DNA from: Azoarcus sp. PA01 | GTDB taxonomy: Bacteria; Pseudomonadota; Gammaproteobacteria; Burkholderiales; Rhodocyclaceae | DNA length: 64,000 bases | Direction of reading: 5' to 3' | Assembly: GCA_001274695.2 (NCBI GenBank) | Contig: LARU01000002.1 | Span: 930,001 to 994,000, forward strand | In this document: in pieces, positions 38,029-47,082 of the stretch | How the letters are laid out: each line of letters begins with the position of its first letter | How positions within the stretch are numbered: position 1 is the first letter of the stretch | Program-made: the position numbers and the translations under genes | The notes under the pieces: model-generated | What the model saw: only the letters and a program-made list of their open reading frames with translations | Database searches by the model: none | Told to the model about the DNA's origin: nothing

Positions 38029-38717
38029 AAACCGTGCTGCGCGGCGCAGGCTGGGCGCTGCTCGCGCTGGTCACGCTGTTCGTGCTGTACCAGCTGTGGA
38101 TTTTCACGCTCGTGCTGTGGTGGAGCCACTTCAATCCGTCGAGCACGAGCTTCATGCGGCTGCGCCTCGACGAGTTGCAGGCAAAGCGACCGGATGTCGA
38201 GCTGCGGCACGAGTGGGTGCCGTACGAACGCATCTCGATCCACCTCAAGCGCGCCGTGATCACCGCCGAGGACGACACGTTCATCGACCACGACGGTTTC
38301 GATTGGGAAGGCATGCAGCGCGCGCTCGAGAAGAACCAGCGCAAGGGCCGCGCGGTCGCCGGCGGCTCGACGATCAGCCAGCAGCTCGCGAAGAACCTGT
38401 TCCTATCGCCGTCGAAAAGCTACTTCCGCAAGGCCCAGGAAGCACTCATCACGGTGATGATCGAAGCCGTGTGGAGCAAGCGCCGCATCCTCGAGGTCTA
38501 TCTGAACGTCGTGGAATGGGGCAACGGCATTTTCGGCTGCGAAGCGGCTGCGCGACGCTATTTCCGCGTTCCGGCGAACCGCCTCGGCGCGGCCGAAGCC
38601 GCGCGCCTGGCGGTGATGCTGCCGAATCCGCGGCGCTACGAGAAGCAGTTCGGAGCGCGCCTCGCCGCCCATGCGCAACGCATCCGGTCGCGCATGGGCT
38701 ACGCGACGGTGCCCTGA
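38025..38717 (+). CDS. mtgA: Monofunctional biosynthetic peptidoglycan transglycosylase
   Basis: This 230-residue GT51 enzyme has an N-terminal membrane anchor (LLALVTLFVLYQLWIFTLVLW). The catalytic motifs are intact: AEDDTFIDHDGFDWEGM with the key Glu, GGSTISQQLAKNLFLS, RKAQEALITVMIEAVWSKRRILE and LNVVEWGNGIFGCEAAARRYF. It polymerises lipid II glycan chains. ATG 38025 overlaps the aroE stop, so the pair is translationally coupled. Confidence 0.97.
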   Translation: MKTVLRGAGWALLALVTLFVLYQLWIFTLVLWWSHFNPSSTSFMRLRLDELQAKRPDVELRHEWVPYERISIHLKRAVITAEDDTFIDHDGFDWEGMQRALEKNQRKGRAVAGGSTISQQLAKNLFLSPSKSYFRKAQEALITVMIEAVWSKRRILEVYLNVVEWGNGIFGCEAAARRYFRVPANRLGAAEAARLAVMLPNPRRYEKQFGARLAAHAQRIRSRMGYATVP

Positions 38718-38899
38718 AACCGGCGCCCGCCGAACGCAGACGGCGCAGCAGAGGCACGCGTCGCCGAAGTCCGCCGGCAGACTTTCGCGGCGGCGCAGCA
38801 TTTTGCGGGATCCGGGGTCGCAAGGGCGGGTCGAAGCCCGTAGAATTCGCGCCTTACGCCCTGACCCCACCCGATTTCACTCCCGCCCCGGAGGCGCCG

Positions 38900-40342
38900 A
38901 TGAGCGCGCAAGACGAGCTCCACCCGGACGATATCCAGCAACACCTGCGCGAAGTGCAGGCGCTGCTGTCGCGCCACAAAGTGGTGGAAGAACTCGTCCA
39001 TCGGCAGGACATGCCGCGCCACGAGCTCGTCGAAAACCTCGTCCACAAGCAGCATCTGGCCGAGCTGCAGAGTCGCCTCGACAAGCTCCACCCGGCCGAC
39101 ATCGCGTACATCCTCGAAGCGCTGCCGCCCGAGGACCGCCTGTTCGTCTGGGACCTCGTCAAGGCCGACCGCGACGGCGAAATCCTGCTGGAAGTGTCGG
39201 ACGCGGTGCGCGAGACACTGATCGAGACGATGCGCCCCGACGAGCTGATCGCCGCGGCCGAGACGCTCGACGCCGACGAGCTCGCCGACCTCGCACCCGA
39301 CCTGCCACCGGAAGTCATGCAGGACGTCTTCCAGGCGCTCGACAGCGAAGGCCGCGAGCAGCTGCGCGCGGCGATGTCGTTTTCGGAGGAATCGGTCGGC
39401 GCGCTGATGGATTTCGACATGGTGACGGTGCGCGAGGACGTCACGCTCGAAGTCGTGCTGCGCTACCTGCGCCGCTTCGACGAGCTGCCCGACCACACCG
39501 ACAAGCTGTTCGTCATCGACCGCAACGATCACCTGAAAGGCATCCTGACGCTCGAGTCGCTGCTGATCAACGATCCGGAGATGACCGTTGCGGATGCGAT
39601 GCATCGCGAGAACATCATCAGTTTCGAGCCCGACGACGAAGCCGACGATGCGGCCCAGGCGTTCGAGCGCTACGACCTCGTTTCGGCGCCGGTAGTCGAC
39701 CGCGAGCGGCGCGTCATCGGCCGCCTGACCGTCGCCGACGTCGTCGATTTCATCCGCGAAGAGTCCGAAGCCGAGATCCTCAGCCACGCCGGTCTGCGCG
39801 AGGAAGAGGACATTTTCGCGTCGGTGTGGGATTCGGTGAAGAACCGCTGGGCGTGGCTCGCGGTGAATCTCGTCACGGCGTTCATCGCGTCGCGCGTGAT
39901 CGGCGCGTTCGAAAACTCGATCGAGAAGCTCGTCGCGCTCGCCGCGCTGATGCCGATCGTCGCCGGCATCGGCGGCAACTCGGGCAACCAGACGATCACG
40001 ATGATCGTGCGCGCGATCGCGATGGGCCAGGTCGAACCGTCGGCGATGCAGCGCCTGATGAAAAAGGAGATCGGCGTCGCGCTGTTCAACGGCGTCGTAT
40101 GGGGCGGGCTGCTCGGCGTGCTCGCGTGGTGGCTGTACGACAGCGCGTCGCTCGGCGTCGTGATGACGGCGGCGATGACGCTGAACCTGCTGCTCGCCGC
40201 CGCTGCCGGCGTCGTGATCCCGATGTTGCGCATGCGCCTCGGCGCCGACCCGGCGATCGGCGGCTCGGTGATGATCACCGCGCTGACCGACTCGGGCGGC
40301 TTCTTCATCTTCCTCGGGCTCGCGACGCTGTTCCTGCTGTGA
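38900..40342 (+). CDS. mgtE: MgtE-type magnesium transporter
   Basis: This 480-residue protein has an N-terminal MgtE_N superhelix (residues 15-150), two CBS domains (about 155-275) and five membrane helices from about residue 315. The pore signature GIGGNSGNQTITMIVRAIAMG is present, followed by a last helix with ALTDSGGFFIFLGLA. The CBS and N domains sense cytoplasmic Mg2+ and gate the channel. The start ATG 38900 has CCGGAGGCGCCG in front. It converges on hemL. Confidence 0.95.
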   Translation: MSAQDELHPDDIQQHLREVQALLSRHKVVEELVHRQDMPRHELVENLVHKQHLAELQSRLDKLHPADIAYILEALPPEDRLFVWDLVKADRDGEILLEVSDAVRETLIETMRPDELIAAAETLDADELADLAPDLPPEVMQDVFQALDSEGREQLRAAMSFSEESVGALMDFDMVTVREDVTLEVVLRYLRRFDELPDHTDKLFVIDRNDHLKGILTLESLLINDPEMTVADAMHRENIISFEPDDEADDAAQAFERYDLVSAPVVDRERRVIGRLTVADVVDFIREESEAEILSHAGLREEEDIFASVWDSVKNRWAWLAVNLVTAFIASRVIGAFENSIEKLVALAALMPIVAGIGGNSGNQTITMIVRAIAMGQVEPSAMQRLMKKEIGVALFNGVVWGGLLGVLAWWLYDSASLGVVMTAAMTLNLLLAAAAGVVIPMLRMRLGADPAIGGSVMITALTDSGGFFIFLGLATLFLL

Positions 40343-40386
40343 TCCCGCGCTGCCGCCAGGCGGCGGGACAGGCGCAGCCCGCCGGT

Positions 40387-41670
40387 TCAGCCGAGACGCG
40401 CGAACACCGTGCGCGCGGCCGCGATCGTCTCGTCGATGTCGGCCGCGCCATGCGCCGCCGACACGAAACCCGCTTCGAACGCCGACGGCGCGAAGTAATG
40501 ACCGGCGTCGAGCATCGCGTGGAAGAAGCGGTTGAACGCGTCGCGGTCCGACGCCATGACGTCGGCGAAGGACGTCGGCACGGCGGCGCTGAAATACACG
40601 CCGAACATGCCGCCGACCGAGTCGGCGCTGAACGTGACGCCGGCGTTGCGCGCCGCGGCGGCGAGCCCCGCGACGAGCTGCGACGTGCGCGCGGCGAGGT
40701 TTTCGTGGAAACCCGGCTCGCGCAGCAATTTCAGCGATGCGAGGCCGGCGGCGACCGCGACCGGGCTGCCCGACAGCGTGCCGGCCTGGTACACCGGGCC
40801 GAGCGGCGCGACGTGCTGCATGATGTCGCGCCGGCCGCCGAACGCGCCGACCGGCATGCCGCCGCCGATGACCTTGCCGAGCGTCGTCAGGTCCGGCGTG
40901 ATGCCGTAGAGCCCCTGCACCCCTTGCGGGCCGACGCGAAAACCCGTCATGACTTCGTCGAAGATCAGCACCACGCCGTATTCGCTGCATAGCCGGCGCA
41001 GCCCTTCGAGGAAGCCCGGCAGCGGCTTGACGAGGTTCATGTTGCCGGCGATCGCCTCGACGATGACTGCGGCGATCTCGCCGCCGCGCGCGCGGAACAC
41101 GTCCTCGACCTGCTGCAGGTCGTTGTAGTCGAGCACAATCGTGTGCTTCGCGAAATCCGCCGGCACGCCGCCCGACGACGGATTGCCGAACGTCAGCAGC
41201 CCGGAGCCCGCTTTGACGAGCAGGCTGTCGGCATGGCCGTGGTAACAGCCTTCGAACTTGACGATCGCGTCGCGGCCGGTGAAGCCGCGCGCGAGCCGGA
41301 TCGCGCTCATCGTCGCCTCGGTGCCCGAGCTCACCAGCCGGACCATCTCGATCGACGGCATCAGCTCGCAGATCAGCTCGGCGATTTCGACTTCGGCTTC
41401 GGACGGCGCGCCAAACGACAGCCCGGCGAGCGCTGCTTCGCGCACCGCCGCGACGATCGCCGGGTGCGCGTGGCCGGCGATCGCCGGCCCCCACGAGCCG
41501 ACGTAATCGACATAGGCCTTGCCGTCGGCATCCCACACGCGCGCCCCTTCGGCTCGCGCGATGAAGCGCGGCGTGCCGCCGACCGAGCGGAACGCGCGGA
41601 CCGGCGAGTTGACGCCGCCGGGAATGGACTTCTGGGCACGCTGGAAAAGGGCTTCGTTTCTGTCGGTCAT
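40387..41670 (-). CDS. hemL: Glutamate-1-semialdehyde 2,1-aminomutase
   Basis: This 427-residue PLP enzyme makes 5-aminolevulinate from glutamate-1-semialdehyde in the C5 haem pathway. Landmarks are [13 protein letters not shown] at the N-terminus, [41 protein letters not shown] and the PLP-binding Lys in [18 protein letters not shown]. The length is normal. The gene follows thiE on the minus strand, with 46 bases between them. Confidence 0.98.
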   Translation of the reverse strand: MTDRNEALFQRAQKSIPGGVNSPVRAFRSVGGTPRFIARAEGARVWDADGKAYVDYVGSWGPAIAGHAHPAIVAAVREAALAGLSFGAPSEAEVEIAELICELMPSIEMVRLVSSGTEATMSAIRLARGFTGRDAIVKFEGCYHGHADSLLVKAGSGLLTFGNPSSGGVPADFAKHTIVLDYNDLQQVEDVFRARGGEIAAVIVEAIAGNMNLVKPLPGFLEGLRRLCSEYGVVLIFDEVMTGFRVGPQGVQGLYGITPDLTTLGKVIGGGMPVGAFGGRRDIMQHVAPLGPVYQAGTLSGSPVAVAAGLASLKLLREPGFHENLAARTSQLVAGLAAAARNAGVTFSADSVGGMFGVYFSAAVPTSFADVMASDRDAFNRFFHAMLDAGHYFAPSAFEAGFVSAAHGAADIDETIAAARTVFARLG

Positions 41671-41716
41671 GTCGATGGCAACCCGTGATGGCATTTGAAG
41701 GGAAAAAGCGGACGCG

Positions 41717-42343
41717 TCAGGTGTCGAACAGCGTGCGGTAGGCGGCGGCGCGCGCACCGGGATCGGGCGCGTCGAAGACGTCCGCGACGACCGCGACAAG
41801 ACTCGCGCCGGCCGCGATCACTTGCGCCGCGTTGTCGAGCGTGAGGCCGCCGATCGCGGCGAGCGGCACATCGAGTTCGCGCCTGCCACGAACGAACAGC
41901 TCGAGCGGAGCGCGGACGGCGGCCGGTTTCGTCGCCGACGGGAACACCGCGCCGAACGCGACGTAATCGGCACCCGCCGCGCCTCCCGCCACCGCGCGCG
42001 GCCACTCGTCGTAGCAGGTCACGCCGAGAATCCTGTCCGGCCCGAGCGCGCGCCGCGCCGCGGCGAGATCGCCGTCCTCGCGGCCGAGATGCACGCCGTC
42101 CGCGCCGCTTGCGAGCGCGAGCTCGAGGCTGTCGTTGACGATGAACGGCACGCCGGCTTCGCGGCACAGCGCCGCGATCTGCCGCGCCTGCCCGAGCTGC
42201 AGCGCGGCGTCCGGCTGCTTGCTGCGGTACTGCAGCAGCGCGGGCCGCCCGCCGAGCGCGCGCTCAACCTGCGCGACGAGCGTTGCCGTATCGGGAGAGT
42301 CTGGGGTGATCAGGTACAGCCCGCGCAGACGTGCGTCACGCAT
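41717..42343 (-). CDS. thiE: Thiamine-phosphate synthase
   Basis: This 208-residue TIM-barrel enzyme joins HMP-pyrophosphate to thiazole phosphate. Conserved segments are LYLITPD at the N-terminus, [48 protein letters not shown] and [21 protein letters not shown]. The start ATG 42343 overlaps the preceding ThiD-like gene by eight bases, so the pair is coupled. No TPP riboswitch is seen before this second thiamine unit. Confidence 0.95.
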   Translation of the reverse strand: MRDARLRGLYLITPDSPDTATLVAQVERALGGRPALLQYRSKQPDAALQLGQARQIAALCREAGVPFIVNDSLELALASGADGVHLGREDGDLAAARRALGPDRILGVTCYDEWPRAVAGGAAGADYVAFGAVFPSATKPAAVRAPLELFVRGRRELDVPLAAIGGLTLDNAAQVIAAGASLVAVVADVFDAPDPGARAAAYRTLFDT

Positions 42344-43181
42344 CGTCGCGCTCCTCGGGCCGTGCCCAGAAGAAGCGGTCGGGCAGCGCCAGCCCCATCC
42401 CCGGCCGGTATGCGCCGGAGAGCGCCTGGAATGTGAATTCCTGCGCTTCGCGCACCGCTTCGGGAACTTCCATGCCGTGCGCGAGCGCCGCCGCGACCGC
42501 ACCGGCGAGCGTCGCCCCGGCGCCGAGAAAACGCCCCGGCAGCCGCTCCCACGCATCGGTGCGCACGACCCCTTCGTCCCCCATCAGGATATTGACGACC
42601 TGCGGCCCCGGCTCGCCGGCTCCGGTCAGCAACACGTATTCCGTGCCGAGCGCGAGCAGGTGCGCGACCGCGTCTTCGAGCAGGAGCTGCTCGTCGGCGT
42701 CGGCGTCCTCGAGGCTGGCGTTCGCAAGCCGCAGCACTTCGTGGCGGCTCGCGACGAGCACCGTCACCTGCGGCAGCACCAGTTCGGCCAGCGCGGCGAG
42801 CATCTCGTCCGCGGCGCCATCGTCACCGTCGACGTACGACAGCGCAGGCTCCAGCACGAGCGGCAGATCGGGGTAGTCGGACAGGATTTCGGCGATCGCG
42901 GCAACGTTCTCGACGTTCCCGACCAGCCCGAGCTTGAGCGCGTGCACCGGGATGTCTTCGAGCACCGCGCGCGCCTGCGCGGCGACCGCGTCGGCATCGA
43001 GCGCGAAGAGCTCTTCGATGCCGCGCGTGTCGCGCACGGCGACCGCCGCGACGACTGTCAGCGGGTGGCATCCCATGCTCGCCAGCGTCAGGACATCGGA
43101 CTGCAGACCGCCGCCACCCGTCGCGTCGCTGGTGGCAAAACAGAGCACGGAAGGCGGAACATCCGGGGTACCGTAAGACAT
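42336..43181 (-). CDS. Divergent ThiD-like kinase
   Basis: This 281-residue protein is a homologue of HMP(-P) kinase with altered motifs. The N-terminal segment is TSDATGGGGLQSDVLTLASMG, the central TPN motif of ThiD is replaced by LVASRHEVLRLAN, and the anion hole is GAGATLAGAVAAALA without the usual Cys. It overlaps thiE and is probably linked to thiamine synthesis, as a pyrimidine kinase or in salvage, but the motif changes leave the substrate open. A canonical ThiD is encoded at 24907-25752. The ATG 43181 has no strong ribosome site in view. Confidence 0.82.
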   Translation of the reverse strand: MSYGTPDVPPSVLCFATSDATGGGGLQSDVLTLASMGCHPLTVVAAVAVRDTRGIEELFALDADAVAAQARAVLEDIPVHALKLGLVGNVENVAAIAEILSDYPDLPLVLEPALSYVDGDDGAADEMLAALAELVLPQVTVLVASRHEVLRLANASLEDADADEQLLLEDAVAHLLALGTEYVLLTGAGEPGPQVVNILMGDEGVVRTDAWERLPGRFLGAGATLAGAVAAALAHGMEVPEAVREAQEFTFQALSGAYRPGMGLALPDRFFWARPEERDDA

Positions 43182-43289
43182 TTATTCAAGCTACCTGCGA
43201 TGGGGTAATGCAGCTGGTCTGGCGCGGCAGGGAAAATGCGGTAAGATGCGGCGGATTTTACAGCCAATTCGCGCCGAGCACGCTGCCAG

Positions 43290-43469
43290 ATGGCCAACAC
43301 GCAACACAGCACCTGGATGTGCCTGGTCTGCGGCTTCATCTATGACGAAGCCGTCGGACTGCCCGCTGAAGGGGTTCCGCCGGGCACCCGCTGGGAAGAC
43401 CTTCCACCGAACTGGACCTGCCCCGAATGCGGAGCCCGCAAGGAAGACTTCGAGCGGGTCGAGCGCTGA
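43290..43469 (+). CDS. Rubredoxin
   Basis: This 59-residue electron carrier has the two CxxC knuckles, MCLVCGFIYDEAVG and WTCPECGARKEDFE, that hold one iron. The aromatic core residues are in place and the size is typical. It lies just before pilG, a neighbourhood common in betaproteobacteria, and divergent from the ThiD-like gene with about 110 bases between. Confidence 0.95.
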   Translation: MANTQHSTWMCLVCGFIYDEAVGLPAEGVPPGTRWEDLPPNWTCPECGARKEDFERVER

Positions 43470-43573
43470 AGCGTGCGGAGGTCCGCGCAGGCCGCGGACG
43501 GTGCGCCCGGCCCCGCCCCTGGTCGGGGTGCCGGTGGAAGGGCCGCAAGAACGAACCAGCGAGGATTGACGTC

Positions 43574-43960
43574 ATGGATCTGACCGGACTCAAGGTGATG
43601 GTGATCGACGACAGCAACACCATCCGGCGCAGCGCCGAGATCTTTCTGACCCATTCGGGCTGCGAGGTGCTCCTCGCCGAGGACGGCTTCGACGCGCTCG
43701 CGAAGATCGCCGACCATCGCCCCCATGTCATTTTCGTCGACATCATGATGCCGCGCCTCGACGGCTATCAAACCTGCGCGCTGATCAAGAAGAACCCGCG
43801 ACTTTCGGCGACGCCGGTAATCATGCTGTCATCGAAGGACGGGCTGTTCGACCGCGCCCGCGGCCGCATGGTCGGCTCCGACGAATATCTCACCAAGCCG
43901 TTCACGAAAGACAGCCTGCTCAGGGCGGCAGCTGCCCACGCCAGCCGCACCGCAGACTGA
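43574..43960 (+). CDS. pilG: Twitching motility response regulator PilG
   Basis: This 128-residue stand-alone receiver domain has VMVIDDSNTIRRSAEIF, the phospho-acceptor Asp in IFVDIMMPRLDGY, SSKDGLFDRARGRM and the conserved Lys in YLTKPFTKD. In the Pil-Chp system PilG promotes pilus extension downstream of the PilL/ChpA kinase. It is first gene of the operon pilG-pilH-pilI-pilJ-pilL. Confidence 0.96.
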   Translation: MDLTGLKVMVIDDSNTIRRSAEIFLTHSGCEVLLAEDGFDALAKIADHRPHVIFVDIMMPRLDGYQTCALIKKNPRLSATPVIMLSSKDGLFDRARGRMVGSDEYLTKPFTKDSLLRAAAAHASRTAD

Positions 43961-43983
43961 CCGCCACGGGAGCACCGCGACAA

Positions 43984-44349
43984 ATGACGATCAAGAAAAT
44001 CCTCGTGGTCGACGACTCGCCGACCGAACGCTTCGCGCTGACCGAGCTGCTGTCCGCTCGCGGCTACCAGGTGGTCACGGCCGAAAACGGCGAGGACGCG
44101 ATCGCGAAGAGCAAGAGCGAAATGCCCGACCTCATCCTCATGGATGTCGTCATGCCCGGCATCAACGGCTACCAGGCCACGCGCATGATTGCGCGCAGCG
44201 AATCCACCCGCTCGATCCCGATCATCATCTGCACTTCCAAAGGCCTCGAGACCGACCGCATCTGGGGCATGCGCCAGGGCGCCCACGACTATCTCGTGAA
44301 ACCGGTCGACGGCGCTGAACTGCTCGTCCGCATCCAGGCGCTGGGCTGA
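43984..44349 (+). CDS. pilH: Twitching motility response regulator PilH
   Basis: This 121-residue receiver domain has LVVDDSPTERFALTELL, the phospho-acceptor Asp in LILMDVVMPGINGYQ, ICTSKGLETDRIWGMRQGA and the Lys in YLVKPVDGAEL. PilH is the second response regulator of the system, associated with retraction or acting as a phosphate sink. It lies 23 bases after pilG and five bases before pilI. Confidence 0.96.
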   Translation: MTIKKILVVDDSPTERFALTELLSARGYQVVTAENGEDAIAKSKSEMPDLILMDVVMPGINGYQATRMIARSESTRSIPIIICTSKGLETDRIWGMRQGAHDYLVKPVDGAELLVRIQALG

Positions 44350-44354
44350 CGCGG

Positions 44355-44870
44355 ATGGCGAAGCGACTGAGCCTGCGCGAGTTCCAGGAAGACCTCGTGC
44401 GCCGTTTCGCCGAAGCCCGCAGCGGCGACCGCCACGCGCTGCTGGGCGTGCAGGCCGGTGCGGAAAACTGGCTGATCAACCTGACCGACACCGGCGAGAT
44501 CGCGCCGCCGCCGCCGCTCGTCCCGGTGCCGCTCGCGTGCGAATGGTTCCGCGGCCTCGTGAACGTGCGCGGCACGCTGTTCAGCGTCGTGGACTTTTCG
44601 GCCTTCCACGATGGCGCACCGATCGATCCGGGCGGAGCGGCGCGGCTGCTGCTCGTGGGCATGCGTCACGGTGTCAATTGCGCGCTGCTCGTGTCGCGCG
44701 CGATCGGCCTGCGCAGCCCCGACGACTTCCACCCGGACCGCAACGGCGGCGACGACGCGCGACCCTGGGTCCAGGCCCGCGTGCGCGACGCGCGAGAGCG
44801 CCTGTGGCTGAAGCTCGACGTCCCGCAACTCCTTGCGCATCGCAGCTTCCTGAACGCCGCGATCGACTGA
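44355..44870 (+). CDS. pilI: CheW-like adaptor PilI
   Basis: This 171-residue CheW-domain protein couples the receptor PilJ to the kinase PilL. Visible features are ALLGVQAGAENWLINL, EWFRGLVNVRGTLFSVVDF, which is the typical CheW core, and a C-terminal LWLKLDVPQLLAHRSFLNAA. Its position between pilH and pilJ confirms the identity. Confidence 0.94.
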   Translation: MAKRLSLREFQEDLVRRFAEARSGDRHALLGVQAGAENWLINLTDTGEIAPPPPLVPVPLACEWFRGLVNVRGTLFSVVDFSAFHDGAPIDPGGAARLLLVGMRHGVNCALLVSRAIGLRSPDDFHPDRNGGDDARPWVQARVRDARERLWLKLDVPQLLAHRSFLNAAID

Positions 44871-44921
44871 CGCACATCCGTTTTTCCCCTGAACGCCGAT
44901 CCGAACTCGCGGAGCAAGAAC

Positions 44922-47063
44922 ATGGCCCTCAAGCTTCCAAAGCTGGACTTCACCATCGCCAGGACGGCCTACGTCGAGGACGCGCCGGCCGCGACCACGA
45001 TCATGGAAGCGCCGCTGCACCGCGCTGCACCGAAGGAACGGAAGGCGCGGCCGCAAAAGCGCCCCCGCACCGCGTCCGAAAAAATCGCGCTGCTGGGCAT
45101 GGCCTTCGCGCTGACGACGATCGCGGGTCTCGGGCTGATCTTCCATCAGTTCCGCGAATCGGCGAACGCGACGTCCTACATTTCCGTCGCCGGTGAAATG
45201 GAGACGCTGTCGCAACGGATCGCGAAGGCGGCACAGCTGTCGCTGCAGGGCAACCCGCAGGCGTTCGTCGACCTGCGCAGCGGGACGAGCCGCTTCGCCG
45301 AACTCCTCGACACGCTCGATCAGGGAGGCTCGATCGCCGGCAGGGAAATCCCGCCGGCACCTGCCGTCGCACAAGCCGGAATCGCCGCGCTGCACGCGGC
45401 GTGGAGCGAGACCGAGCGCAATGCCGCCCGGCTGCTCGGCCAGGAGAAGACCCTTCTCACGCTGACCGACGCCATCACGACGCTCAACGAGGAGGACGAA
45501 CAGCTGTTCCAGCAGGCTCGGCAGCTGGCGCAAGTCAAGCTGCAGACCAACACTTCAGGTGCCGACATCGCCGCGGCCAGCACCGTCGTGATGTTGACGC
45601 AACGCATCACGAAAAATGCGAACGCGCTGCTCGCCCCGAACGCGGTCGAACCGCAGACCGCGGCTGCGCTTGCTCAGGACGCGCGCGCCCTCGTCGAGCT
45701 CGTCGCGACGCTCGCGCAGGCGACGACGGATCCCGCGGCGCGTGCGCGCCTGCAGGGTTTCGAGGCGCACGCGCAGGGCACTCTCGCTGCGGTCAACCGC
45801 ATCGTCGACAACATCGACGTCCTCGTGCGGGCGAAACAGGCCGGTCGCTACATCTTCTATCGGGATTCCGAAGCCCTGACGACCCATGTGCGCGCGCTGT
45901 CGGCCACCTTCGACGAAAGCGTCCGCGGCCTGACTCCGGCGACGCTCGGGATCGCCCTCGTCGCCCTGCTCGGCCTGGCGATCCTCGGCCTGATGGCGAA
46001 GATCAACAATGCCGAGATCGCTGCGCGCGGCGCCGAAGCCGAAGCGTTGCGCAAGAACGCCGAGGACGAACACAACCTTGCCCAGCAGGCGATCCTGCGG
46101 CTGATGAACGAAATGGGCGAGCTCGCCGACGGTGACCTGACGGTGCGCACGACCGTCTCGGAAGACATCACCGGCGCGATCGCGGACTCGGTCAATTACA
46201 CGATCGAGGAACTCTCGGTGCTGGTGCGGCGAATCAACGACGCTGCCGGCCGCGTGACCGCCGCGACCGAATCGGCGCAGCGCACCTCGACCGAGCTGCT
46301 CGACGCAACCGGACGCCAGTCGCGGGAGATCCAGGAAGCCGGCGCGGCCGTGCAGCAGATGGCGCGCTCGATGAGCGAATCGTCCGAACTCGCGTTGCGC
46401 TCGGCGCAGGTCGCGCGGCGCTCGCTCGACTCGGCGCGCAAAGGCGCCGGCGCGGTCGAGAACACGATTCGCGGCATGAACGACATCCGCGGCCAGATCC
46501 AGGACACCTCCAAGCGCATCAAGCGGCTCGGCGAGTCGTCGCAGGAAATCGGCGAAATCGTCGAACTGATCTCGGACATCACCGAACAGACCAACGTGCT
46601 CGCGCTGAACGCGGCGATCCAGGCTGCGTCGGCCGGCGAAGCGGGACGCGGCTTCACCGTCGTCGCCGAAGAAGTGCAGCGCCTGGCCGAACGCTCGGGC
46701 GAAGCGACGAAGCAGATCGCGGCGATCGTGAAGACGATCCAGACCGACACCAAGGACGCGGTCGGCTCGATGGAAACGGCGACGCGCGACGTCGTCGAAG
46801 GGGCGCAGCTGTCCGACGCCGCAGGCCAGGCGCTGGCTGAGATCGGCGACGTGTCGACGGAAACGGCGCGCCTCATCGAACAGATTTCCGGCGACACGCA
46901 GCAGCAGGCCGCGGCCGCGACGCGCGTCGCCGACGCGATGAAGGAGATCCTCGCAGTCACCGAGCAGACGGCACGCGGCACGCAGCAGACTGCCGTGTCG
47001 GTCGGCCAGCTTGCCGACCTCGCCGTCGAGCTCAAAGGCTCGGTGTCGGGCTTCAAGGTCTGA
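44922..47063 (+). CDS. pilJ: Pilus chemoreceptor PilJ (methyl-accepting protein)
   Basis: This 713-residue receptor has a first membrane helix at about residues 52-72 ([20 protein letters not shown]), a periplasmic type IV pilus MCP domain, a second helix at about 338-358 ([18 protein letters not shown]), a HAMP-like linker and a long signalling hairpin. The hairpin tip is [23 protein letters not shown]. PilJ senses pilus-surface contact and signals to PilL. The N-terminal cytoplasmic tail is longer than usual and Lys/Arg-rich. The start has CGGAGCAAGAAC upstream. Confidence 0.95.
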   Translation: MALKLPKLDFTIARTAYVEDAPAATTIMEAPLHRAAPKERKARPQKRPRTASEKIALLGMAFALTTIAGLGLIFHQFRESANATSYISVAGEMETLSQRIAKAAQLSLQGNPQAFVDLRSGTSRFAELLDTLDQGGSIAGREIPPAPAVAQAGIAALHAAWSETERNAARLLGQEKTLLTLTDAITTLNEEDEQLFQQARQLAQVKLQTNTSGADIAAASTVVMLTQRITKNANALLAPNAVEPQTAAALAQDARALVELVATLAQATTDPAARARLQGFEAHAQGTLAAVNRIVDNIDVLVRAKQAGRYIFYRDSEALTTHVRALSATFDESVRGLTPATLGIALVALLGLAILGLMAKINNAEIAARGAEAEALRKNAEDEHNLAQQAILRLMNEMGELADGDLTVRTTVSEDITGAIADSVNYTIEELSVLVRRINDAAGRVTAATESAQRTSTELLDATGRQSREIQEAGAAVQQMARSMSESSELALRSAQVARRSLDSARKGAGAVENTIRGMNDIRGQIQDTSKRIKRLGESSQEIGEIVELISDITEQTNVLALNAAIQAASAGEAGRGFTVVAEEVQRLAERSGEATKQIAAIVKTIQTDTKDAVGSMETATRDVVEGAQLSDAAGQALAEIGDVSTETARLIEQISGDTQQQAAAATRVADAMKEILAVTEQTARGTQQTAVSVGQLADLAVELKGSVSGFKV

Positions 47064-47082
47064 GCCGCCCTCGAGGACGCCC

